From positions 62,001-126,000 of the forward strand of contig JADJXQ010000004.1 in assembly GCA_016710335.1 (NCBI GenBank): a stretch of 64,000 nt of DNA. Direction: 5' to 3'. Each line of letters begins with the position of its first letter. Within the stretch, counting starts at the first letter, position 1. Source of the DNA: Rhodospirillales bacterium (lineage in GTDB: Bacteria; Pseudomonadota; Alphaproteobacteria; Rhodospirillales; Defluviicoccaceae). The notes below the pieces were generated by a model. It was not told where the DNA came from. It worked only from the letters and a program-made list of their open reading frames with translations, and searched no databases. The position numbers and the translations under genes are program-made. This document shows, piece after piece, positions 26,467 to 34,235 of the stretch.

Positions 26467-27900
26467 TTAGAAAGCCGTGCCGCCGACCGTGAGGCCGTCG
26501 ATGCGGAGCGTCGGCTGGCCGACGCCGACGGGCACGCCCTGGCCGTCCTTGCCGCAGGTGCCGATGCCGGGGTCGAGCGCCATGTCGTTGCCGATCATCG
26601 CCACCTTGGTCAGCACATCCGGACCATTGCCGATCAGGGTCGCCCCCTTCACCGGCGCCCCGACCCGTCCGTTTTCGATCCGGTACGCCTCGGTGCACGA
26701 GAACACGAACTTGCCGTTGGTGATGTCGACCTGACCGCCGCCGAACGACACGGCGTAAAGCCCGCGGTCGACCGAGCCGAGGATCTCCTCCGGCTCATGA
26801 CCGCCGGAGAGCATGTAGGTATTGGTCATGCGCGGCATCGGCCGGTGCGCGAAGCTCTGGCGGCGGCCGTTGCCGGTGGACTTCTGACCCATCAGCCGAG
26901 CGTTCATGCGGTCCTGCATGAAGCCGACCAGGATGCCGTCCTCGATCAGCACCGTCCGCTCCGTCGGCGTGCCCTCGTCATCGACCGTGAGCGAGCCGCG
27001 GCGGTCGGGAATGGTGCCGTCATCGACGACGGTCACCCCAGGCGACGCCACGCGCTCGCCCATCAGGCCGGCGAACGCCGACGTCTGCTTGCGGTTGAAG
27101 TCGCCCTCCAACCCGTGGCCGATGGCCTCATGCAGCAGGATGCCGGGCCAGCCGGGGCCGAGCACTACGGTCATCTCGCCTGCCGGCGGCGGCACCGACT
27201 CGAGGTTCACCAGGGCCTGGCGCAATGCCTCGTCGACCGCCGCCCGCCATGCCTCCGGCTGCAGGTAGCGGTCATAGTTCACGCGGCCGCCGACGCCGTG
27301 GCTGCCGACCTCGCGGCGACCGTCGCGCTCGACGACCACCGAGACGTTGAGCCGGACCAGCGGGCGGATGTCGCCGATCGGCGGCTGCTTCGGGCGCACG
27401 ATCTGCACGGCCTGCCACTCGCCGGACATGGAGGCCGTGACCTGGCAGACTCGCTCGTCGCGGCCGCGGGCGTACGCATCGATGGCGGCCAACAGGGCGA
27501 CCTTGTCCTCGAACGGCACCGCCGCGAGCGGATTATCGTCGCCGTAGAGCCGGCGATTGGTGCCGACGGGGGGCTCCGCGAAAGTGCCGCCATGCCCGGC
27601 GCGTACCGCGGCGATGGTGTTGGCGGCGCGACGGATGGACTCCTCGCCGAGCACGGAGGCGTGGGCATAGCCGGTGGTATCGCCGTTGACGGCGCGCAGC
27701 CCGAAGCCCTGGGCAGTGTCGAAGCTGGCGGTCTTCAGGCGGCCGTCGTCGAACACGAGGCTCTCGGACTGGCGGTACTCCAGGAACATCTCGCCGTCGT
27801 CCGCGCCGTGCAGGGAGTCGTCGACGAGCGCCTGCACCCGCCCCCGGTCGAGGTCGGTCCGCCCGAAAAACAGGTCGTCGGCAATGGCTGCATTGGTCAT
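26467..27900 (-). CDS. tldD: Metalloprotease TldD
   Basis: 477 aa. TldD forms a heterodimeric zinc protease with TldE/PmbA that degrades or matures peptides. The zinc motif is HEAIGHGLEGD with His257 and His261, and the third ligand is probably the cysteine in FSCTEAYRI. FGGGQVDITNGKFVF is a family hallmark. The ATG at 27900 has GGAG about 8 nt upstream; a TTG at 27915 is an alternative. No pmbA gene is in the window. Confidence 0.93.
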   Translation of the reverse strand: MTNAAIADDLFFGRTDLDRGRVQALVDDSLHGADDGEMFLEYRQSESLVFDDGRLKTASFDTAQGFGLRAVNGDTTGYAHASVLGEESIRRAANTIAAVRAGHGGTFAEPPVGTNRRLYGDDNPLAAVPFEDKVALLAAIDAYARGRDERVCQVTASMSGEWQAVQIVRPKQPPIGDIRPLVRLNVSVVVERDGRREVGSHGVGGRVNYDRYLQPEAWRAAVDEALRQALVNLESVPPPAGEMTVVLGPGWPGILLHEAIGHGLEGDFNRKQTSAFAGLMGERVASPGVTVVDDGTIPDRRGSLTVDDEGTPTERTVLIEDGILVGFMQDRMNARLMGQKSTGNGRRQSFAHRPMPRMTNTYMLSGGHEPEEILGSVDRGLYAVSFGGGQVDITNGKFVFSCTEAYRIENGRVGAPVKGATLIGNGPDVLTKVAMIGNDMALDPGIGTCGKDGQGVPVGVGQPTLRIDGLTVGGTAF

Positions 27901-28034
27901 TATGATCTCCGTCAAGCACTCCGGCTGGCATGACCGTTATATGGCGCGAGGGCAGGCTCACGTCGACCCGCCTTCCGAATTGCGCTTGACGCGGTGCGGG
28001 GCGTCATGCTGAACAGAGTCGCTGGCAGCAAGCG

Positions 28035-28114
28035 CTTATCTCTCGACTTCGCTTAGGATAAGGTGCCGGGTCAGGCAGCGAAGCAACCCCATGCTGAGCG
28101 AAATCGAAGCATGG
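28035..28114. repeat. Pair of REP-like palindromes in inverted orientation
   Basis: Unit A has arms CTTATC (28035-28040) and GATAAG (28057-28062) around a 16-nt loop with core TCGACTTCGCTTAG. Unit B has arms CCATGC (28089-28094) and GCATGG (28109-28114) around a 14-nt loop whose reverse complement reads TTCGATTTCGCTCA. The loops are related and face opposite ways, like a REP doublet. It lies between tldD and metZ, which are divergent; a CTTCGCTCAG core is common in intergenic repeats of alphaproteobacteria. Confidence 0.6.
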
Positions 28115-28165
28115 GCGTCGCAAGGCGCGGTACATAGTCCAAGTGCAAAGGGAGACGGTCGGCCA

Positions 28166-29398
28166 ATGGCCCGTGATCTTCGCGACGAAAATGGTTGGCG
28201 GCCGGCGACACGGCTGGTGCGAGGCGGCACCTGCCGTTCGGCGCACGAGGAAACCTCCGAAGCCCTCTACATGACCTCCGGGTATGTCTACGGCTGCGCC
28301 GAGGAGGCCGAGGCGGCGTTCAAGGGCGACACGCAGCGTTACGTCTATTCGCGGTTTGCCAACCCCACCGTGACGATGTTCGAGGCGCGCATGGCCGCTG
28401 CCGAAGGTGCTGCACATTGCCGGGCGACGGCCTCCGGGATGGCCGCCGTCTTCGCCTCGATGGCCTGTGCGGTCCGCGCCGGCGACCGGGTCGTCGCGTC
28501 GCGGGCGCTGTTCGGCTCGTGCCAATACGTCGTCGCCGAGATTCTGCCGCGCTTCGGGGTGGAGACGGAATTCGTCGACGGCGGCGACCTCGCCGCGTGG
28601 GACCAGGCGCTGGCGCGGGCGGCGGCGTTCGTTTTCCTGGAGACCCCGGCCAACCCGACCCTCGGAATCATCGATCTTGCCGCCGTCGCCGAACTGGCGC
28701 ACAGGGCGGGGGCCAAGGTGGTGGTCGACAACGTCTTTGCCAGCCCGATCCTGCAGAAGCCGCTCGAACTCGGCGCTGACATCGTCGTCTACTCGGCGAC
28801 CAAGCACATCGACGGCCAGGGCCGCTGCCTCGGCGGCGCCGTCCTCACCAACGACGGCGACTACGAGGACACGGTCCTGGTGCCGTTCCTCCGCAACACC
28901 GGTCCGGCGCTGAGCCCGTTCAACGCTTGGCTGCTGCTGAAGGGCCTGGAGACACTGGAGCTTCGCGTCCAGCGCCATTGCGGCAATGCCGCCGCCGTCG
29001 CCGGCTTCCTTGAGGCCCGCGACGGTGTCGGCCGGGTGCTCTACCCCGGACTGGCAAGCCATCCGCAGCACGACCTCGCCGCGCGGCAGATGACCGCCGG
29101 CGGCAGCGTGGTCTCGCTCGAGCTGCCGGGCGGCAAGGCCGCGGCGTTTCGTTTTCTCAACGCCCTCCGGCTGATCGACATCTCCAACAACCTCGGCGAC
29201 GCCAAGAGCCTCGCGACCCACCCGGCGACCACCACCCACCAGCGCTTGACCCCGGACGAGCGCGTCGGCATGGGCATCGGCGACGGCCTTGTGCGGATCT
29301 CGGTCGGATTGGAGGACGTGGACGACATCAAGGCCGACCTCGATCAGGCGCTGGCCGCGGCGTCAGCCAGCACATCGGGCCTTCGCGCGGCGGTGTAG
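28166..29398 (+). CDS. metZ: O-succinylhomoserine sulfhydrylase MetZ
   Basis: 410 aa PLP enzyme of the Cys/Met metabolism family that makes homocysteine directly from O-succinylhomoserine and sulfide. The PLP lysine is Lys213 in YSATKHIDGQGR; YSRFANPTVTMFE and the ISNNLGDAKSLATHPATTTH region (given in part) are typical. The IDGQGRCLGG sequence favours MetZ over MetB or MetC. The ATG at 28166 is chosen because the longer frame begins inside the REP-like element; GGGAG lies about 11 nt upstream. It works in methionine synthesis, feeding metK's substrate. Confidence 0.92.
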   Translation: MARDLRDENGWRPATRLVRGGTCRSAHEETSEALYMTSGYVYGCAEEAEAAFKGDTQRYVYSRFANPTVTMFEARMAAAEGAAHCRATASGMAAVFASMACAVRAGDRVVASRALFGSCQYVVAEILPRFGVETEFVDGGDLAAWDQALARAAAFVFLETPANPTLGIIDLAAVAELAHRAGAKVVVDNVFASPILQKPLELGADIVVYSATKHIDGQGRCLGGAVLTNDGDYEDTVLVPFLRNTGPALSPFNAWLLLKGLETLELRVQRHCGNAAAVAGFLEARDGVGRVLYPGLASHPQHDLAARQMTAGGSVVSLELPGGKAAAFRFLNALRLIDISNNLGDAKSLATHPATTTHQRLTPDERVGMGIGDGLVRISVGLEDVDDIKADLDQALAAASASTSGLRAAV

Positions 29399-29421
29399 GG
29401 TTGCGCCGCCGGGAGGTCGCA

Positions 29422-29589
29422 TCACGAGGCCATCTGGTTAGGGAGATTGGCGACGATCTGCGGGAACACGGTGACGTCATGTACCGGCGACACCTTCTGG
29501 ATCCCCCGCACCTCGGAACAAAGCTCGGCGCTGGCGGCTTGTGAGGGGATACGCAAACGGTGGAGCGCCTCATGGACATGCAGAGGCAC
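29422..29589 (-). CDS. Protein-like minus-strand fragment between metZ and DUF1206
   Basis: A 55-codon frame from GTG ends in a natural-looking sequence (VSPVHDVTVFPQIVANLPNQ). Its 5' end overlaps the start of the DUF1206 gene on the other strand, and no longer version is evident. It may be the remnant C terminus of a lost gene, or chance. I do not recognise a family. Confidence 0.18.
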   Translation of the reverse strand: MPLHVHEALHRLRIPSQAASAELCSEVRGIQKVSPVHDVTVFPQIVANLPNQMAS

Positions 29590-30429
29590 GGCCGCGCAGC
29601 GAAGCGGCGTGTGGCTGCGGAAGCCGGCGACAACGGCAAGTACAAGGCGTTGGCGCGGCTCGGGTACGCGTCCCGCGGCGTCGTTTACGTCATCGTCGGG
29701 GCGCTCGCCGTCCTCGCCGCCTGGGGCGGCGGCGGCGGCCAGACGACCGACACCAAGGGTGCGCTGCAGTCTCTAATGGACGAGCCGTTCGGGTGGGTCC
29801 TCATCGGCGTGTTGGCGCTGGGCCTCGTCGCGTTCGCGGTCTGGCGCGCCGTGCAGGCCTTTGCCGATGCGGATCGTCACGGGAGCGACGGCAAAGCGCT
29901 GGTAATTCGCGGCGGGATGGCGGTCAGCGCCGTGACCCACCTTTTGCTGGCCGTGTTCGCCGCCAGCCTGGCCTTCGGCTGGGGATCCGCCGGCGGGGGC
30001 AGTGGTGATAGCGGCACGCAGAGTTGGATCGCCAAGCTGATGCAGCAGCCTTACGGCGTCTGGCTGGTCGCAATCGTCGGTCTATCCATCATCGGCGCAG
30101 GCATCGCCCAGATCGTCAAGGGCGTCAAGGTCAAGTTCGAGAAACGGCTGGACGCCGACGAGAGCGCAATGCGCTGGATGCGGCCGGTCTGCCGGTTCGG
30201 CCTGATCGCGCGCGGCATCGTCTTCGTCATCATCGGCGGCTTCATCGGCATCGCCGCCTGGCAGAGCGATCCCCAGGAGGCACGCGGCTTGGCCGGCGCC
30301 CTGGAAACCCTGCGGAGCCAACCCTACGGCGAGGCGCTGCTGGGCGTCGTTGCGCTCGGCCTGATCGCGTTCGGAATCTATTGCTTTGTCGAAGCCATCT
30401 ACCGCCGCATCGGGATGGGCGCCGGCTAG
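29572..30429 (+). CDS. DUF1206 family membrane protein
   Basis: 285 aa with six predicted membrane helices arranged as three helix pairs, each repeat beginning with a LxRxGYxxRGxVY-like pattern (LARLGYASRGVVYVIVG; later VCRFGLIARGIVFVIIGG) and containing a PFGWVLIGV or QPYGxxLL segment. This internal triplication is characteristic of DUF1206. Function is unknown. The ATG at 29572 has GGAG six bases upstream; a GTG at 29560 is in frame but has no ribosome-binding site. Confidence 0.88.
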   Translation: MDMQRHGRAAKRRVAAEAGDNGKYKALARLGYASRGVVYVIVGALAVLAAWGGGGGQTTDTKGALQSLMDEPFGWVLIGVLALGLVAFAVWRAVQAFADADRHGSDGKALVIRGGMAVSAVTHLLLAVFAASLAFGWGSAGGGSGDSGTQSWIAKLMQQPYGVWLVAIVGLSIIGAGIAQIVKGVKVKFEKRLDADESAMRWMRPVCRFGLIARGIVFVIIGGFIGIAAWQSDPQEARGLAGALETLRSQPYGEALLGVVALGLIAFGIYCFVEAIYRRIGMGAG

Positions 30430-30594
30430 CGCGGCGGCGCGGCCGCATCGGCCCGGCCGGCGCTCGGTGGTGGCAGAGCGGCAGCGGCGCTACAGACGCC
30501 CCGTGCGAAGCGTCCGTCGAGGTGGACAGGTGCGGCGAAGTGTCCCATACCTTAGGGACGGAATTCGAAAGATGCGTCACGGAGGAGGTCATCG

Positions 30595-33321
30595 ATGTCT
30601 TTGACCGGAAACGACAGCCTGGGCGCGCGCCGGCAACTGAAGGTCGGCGGGCGAGATTACGAATTCTTCAGCCTCAAGGCGGTTGCCGATGCCGGGTTCG
30701 GTGACGTGTCGCGGCTGCCGTTCTCGCTGAAGGTGCTTTTGGAGAACCTGTTGCGGTTCGAGGACGGGCGCAGCGTCAAGGTGGACGACATCGAGGCCGT
30801 TGCCGCGTGGCTGCAGGAGCGCAGGTCCAGTCGCGAGATCGCCTATCGGCCGGCTCGGGTGCTGATGCAGGACTTCACCGGTGTGCCCGCCGTCGCCGAC
30901 CTGGCCGCCATGCGCGACGCCATGGTGGCGCGCGGCGGCGACCCGAAGAAGATAAATCCGCTGGTGCCGGTCGACTTGGTCATCGATCACTCGGTAACTG
31001 TCGATGCGTTCGGCACGGCAGGGGCGTTCAAGCAGAACGTCCAGCACGAATACGACCGCAACCACGAGCGCTACGCGTTCCTCCGCTGGGGCCAGAAGGC
31101 GTTCGACAACTTCCGCGTGGTGCCGCCGGGCACCGGCATCTGTCATCAGGTTAACCTGGAATACCTGGCGCAGGTGGTGTGGACCAGCGGCCTCAACGGC
31201 ACGACCCTTGCCTATCCGGACACGCTGGTCGGCACCGACAGCCACACCACCATGATCAACGGCCTCTCGGTGCTCGGTTGGGGCGTCGGCGGCATCGAGG
31301 CGGAGGCGGCGATGCTCGGCCAGCCGATCTCCATGCTGATCCCGGAAGTGGTCGGCTTCAAGCTGACCGGCGGAATGCGGGAGGGCGTGACCGCCACCGA
31401 CCTGGTGCTCACCGTAACCGAGATGCTGCGCAACAAGGGCGTGGTCGGCAAGTTCGTTGAATTCTGCGGGCCGGGGCTGGCCCATCTGACCCTCGCCGAC
31501 CAGGCGACCATCGCCAATATGTCGCCCGAGTACGGCGCCACCTGCGGCTTCTTTCCGATCGGCCAAGCCACCATCGACTACCTCACGTTCACCGGCCGGG
31601 AACCCGAGCGGGTGGCGCTGGTGGAAGCCTACGCCAAGGAACAGGGGATGTGGCGGGACGCCGACACGCCGGATCCCTCTTTCACAGACACCCTTGAACT
31701 CGACCTCGGCGACGTGGTTCCGTCGCTGGCCGGTCCCAAGCGGCCGCAGGACCGGGTGCTGCTGTCGGACGCGGCGGCGGCGTTCAAGCGCCATCTCGCC
31801 AGCGAGCGGCACGTTGATCAGAACGACCGGGTCAACGAGATGGACCTGGAGGGCTCTGGCACGGTGCCGTCCCTTGACCGCGAAGCTCCGGTTGAGGGCG
31901 CCAACTACAGCCTCACCGACGGGGACGTCGTCATCGCGGCGATTACGAGTTGCACCAACACCTCCAACCCCACCGTGCTGGTCGGCGCCGGCTTGGTGGC
32001 GCGCAATGCGCGGCGCCAGGGTCTCTCGGTCAAGCCCTGGGTCAAAACCTCGCTCGCGCCCGGCTCGCAGGTGGTCACCGCCTACCTGGAGGCGAGCGGA
32101 CTCCAGGAAGACCTGAACGCGCTCGGCTTCAACCTGGTCGGCTATGGCTGCACCACCTGCATCGGCAATTCCGGGCCGCTTTCGGAGCCGATTGCCGAGG
32201 CCGTCACCAAGGGCGATCTCATGGTCGCCTCGGTGCTGTCCGGCAACCGCAACTTCGAGGGGCGCATCCATGCCCTGACGCGTGCCAACTACCTCGCCTC
32301 GCCCCCACTGGTTGTGGCTTACGCACTCGCGGGGTCGATGAGCCGCGATCTCCTGAACGAGCCCTTGGGCAAGGGCGGGGAAGGACAGCCGGTCTACCTC
32401 AAGGACATCTGGCCCGAGAACAAGGAAATCCAGGACGTCATCAAGAGCGTGGTGACTCCGGAGATGTATCGCACACGTTACGCGGACGTGTTCACCGGGA
32501 CCGAGGAGTGGCGCCGCATCGACGTGGCCATCGGCGAAACCTACGACTGGGAGCCGGAATCCACCTACGTGCGTCTGCCGACCTTCTTCGAGGAGGGCGG
32601 CCAGAGCGGGTTCGCCAACATAGAAGGCGCTCGCCCGCTGGCGCTGCTCGGCGACTCGGTGACCACCGACCATATCTCCCCGGCCGGCGCCATCAAGCGG
32701 GACAGTCCCGCAGGCGAGTACCTGATGGAGCGCGGGGTCAAGGTTGCGGAGTTCAACTCATACGGCTCGCGGCGCGGCAACCACGAGGTGATGATGCGGG
32801 GCACCTTCGCCAACATCCGCATCCGCAACGAGATGGTGCCGGGGACCGAGGGCGGCGTCACCAAGCTGATGCCGGACGGCAAGCAGATGTCCATCTACGA
32901 TGCCGCCATGGCCTACCAGAAGGACGGCGTACCGCTGGTGGTCATCGCCGGCAAGGAGTACGGCACCGGCTCGTCCCGCGACTGGGCGGCCAAGGGCCCG
33001 CGACTGCTCGGCGTCAAGGCGGTGGTCGCCGAAAGCTATGAGCGCATCCATCGCTCCAACCTGGTGGGCATGGGCATCCTGCCGCTCCAGTTCAAAAACG
33101 GCGCCACCCGCAAGACCCTGAAGCTCGACGGCAGCGAGACGTTCGACATCACCGGCATCGAAGGCGACGTGCGCCCGTCGATGGACGTCACCCTGACCAT
33201 CCACCGCAGCGGCGGCGAGAGCGAAACGGCGCCGGTGCTATGCCGGATCGACACTCTGGAGGAGGTCGACTACTACCGCTCCGGCGGCATTCTCCAGTAC
33301 GTCCTCAATAACCTCTCGTGA
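30595..33321 (+). CDS. acnA: Aconitate hydratase AcnA
   Basis: 908 aa. It interconverts citrate and isocitrate in the TCA cycle, with IRP1/AcnA-type architecture. The 4Fe-4S ligands are Cys453 (SCTNTSNP) and Cys519 and Cys522 (GCTTCIGNSG). The C-terminal swivel domain has YGTGSSRDWAAKGP. Its start has a strong GGAGGAGG ribosome-binding site. It stands alone, downstream of DUF1206 and convergent with the VUT-family gene. AcnA proteins can bind RNA when the cluster is lost, but nothing here tests that. Confidence 0.97.
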   Translation: MSLTGNDSLGARRQLKVGGRDYEFFSLKAVADAGFGDVSRLPFSLKVLLENLLRFEDGRSVKVDDIEAVAAWLQERRSSREIAYRPARVLMQDFTGVPAVADLAAMRDAMVARGGDPKKINPLVPVDLVIDHSVTVDAFGTAGAFKQNVQHEYDRNHERYAFLRWGQKAFDNFRVVPPGTGICHQVNLEYLAQVVWTSGLNGTTLAYPDTLVGTDSHTTMINGLSVLGWGVGGIEAEAAMLGQPISMLIPEVVGFKLTGGMREGVTATDLVLTVTEMLRNKGVVGKFVEFCGPGLAHLTLADQATIANMSPEYGATCGFFPIGQATIDYLTFTGREPERVALVEAYAKEQGMWRDADTPDPSFTDTLELDLGDVVPSLAGPKRPQDRVLLSDAAAAFKRHLASERHVDQNDRVNEMDLEGSGTVPSLDREAPVEGANYSLTDGDVVIAAITSCTNTSNPTVLVGAGLVARNARRQGLSVKPWVKTSLAPGSQVVTAYLEASGLQEDLNALGFNLVGYGCTTCIGNSGPLSEPIAEAVTKGDLMVASVLSGNRNFEGRIHALTRANYLASPPLVVAYALAGSMSRDLLNEPLGKGGEGQPVYLKDIWPENKEIQDVIKSVVTPEMYRTRYADVFTGTEEWRRIDVAIGETYDWEPESTYVRLPTFFEEGGQSGFANIEGARPLALLGDSVTTDHISPAGAIKRDSPAGEYLMERGVKVAEFNSYGSRRGNHEVMMRGTFANIRIRNEMVPGTEGGVTKLMPDGKQMSIYDAAMAYQKDGVPLVVIAGKEYGTGSSRDWAAKGPRLLGVKAVVAESYERIHRSNLVGMGILPLQFKNGATRKTLKLDGSETFDITGIEGDVRPSMDVTLTIHRSGGESETAPVLCRIDTLEEVDYYRSGGILQYVLNNLS

Positions 33322-33386
33322 GGAGCTTCTGAGCATGAGGCCAGGGCCGTAATCGACTTGGCAGCCAAGCCGCTGTTGCGGGCCGC

Positions 33387-33941
33387 TCACGCCGGTTCCA
33401 GGCCGAGGCGGCGGTCGCGGTTGCGGATCCACCAGATCGCCGGCAGGGCGAGCAGCACCATCCATGTTTTGCCGATGATCTGGCCGGGAAGATACGCGAG
33501 ACTGCCGAACGCCAGATAGAGGAAGACGGCGCTATCGACAATCAAGCCGACCAGGCTGCTGAGCGCCACTGCAAGCAGCAAGCGGCGGCGCTGTAGCGGC
33601 GTGTAGACCGCGAGGTCCACGAACTCGGATATCAGGAACGCGACGGCCGAGGCGATAACCAGAGACGGCGGCGCCAGCACAGCCGAGACGGCGGCGCCTC
33701 CGAGAATCGCCGCGGCCGCCCAGCCGACCCCCAGCCGCCGCTGCACCAGGTCGCGCAGCACCAGCGCCAGCCCGACCATGATCACGCCGCTCGGCGCCAT
33801 GACGCCCGGCGCCACCGGCACCAGACAGACGCCGTCGGCCGTGCACACGGTTCCGACGTGCTGGATCAGCCAGTTGGCCGCCGGAATGCAGGCGGCGAAG
33901 GCGGCAAGGAATGCGGTTCCCTCAATGGTGCGTCTGTTCAT
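33387..33941 (-). CDS. VUT family (YhhQ-like) membrane transporter
   Basis: 184 aa, about six hydrophobic helices. The family (vitamin uptake-like, including the queuosine-precursor transporter YhhQ) is suggested by the VAPGVMAPSGVIMVGLALVLRD region (given in part), the FLISEFVDLAVYTPLQRR segment and a final GKTWMVLLALPAIWW. The substrate may be a queuosine precursor, but I saw no preQ1 riboswitch upstream, so this is open. The ATG at 33941 has GGGGA seven bases upstream; a longer frame to 33989 lacks support. Confidence 0.75.
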   Translation of the reverse strand: MNRRTIEGTAFLAAFAACIPAANWLIQHVGTVCTADGVCLVPVAPGVMAPSGVIMVGLALVLRDLVQRRLGVGWAAAAILGGAAVSAVLAPPSLVIASAVAFLISEFVDLAVYTPLQRRRLLLAVALSSLVGLIVDSAVFLYLAFGSLAYLPGQIIGKTWMVLLALPAIWWIRNRDRRLGLEPA

Positions 33942-34235
33942 CGTGCGTCCCCGATCTGGCGCGGACCTTACCGGTGATGCGCGGGACAAGACAACACGTC
34001 ACGTAAGGTTTATGCAGGCGGTGCGCCCTTTCCTTCCCCTGCACCGCGGCATGGCCAACCCGTTTACACTCCGGTTACGATGCAATGGTAGTCTCCCAGC
34101 CTGGTTCGAAGTGTCGTGCCCGGCGGCCGCCTGAATGCATCGGCAGCGTTTTCGGTCACGGCGCTGGCCAATCCTTGAGCGAGGCCACGGTCGTTGACGA
34201 CACTGCAGGAACTGGGGCGGCGAGAGGATTCGTTC

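Noticed and set aside
30589..32673. 694-codon open frame opposite acnA
   Set aside because: AcnA is unambiguous on the plus strand; the antisense frame has no recognisable domain.
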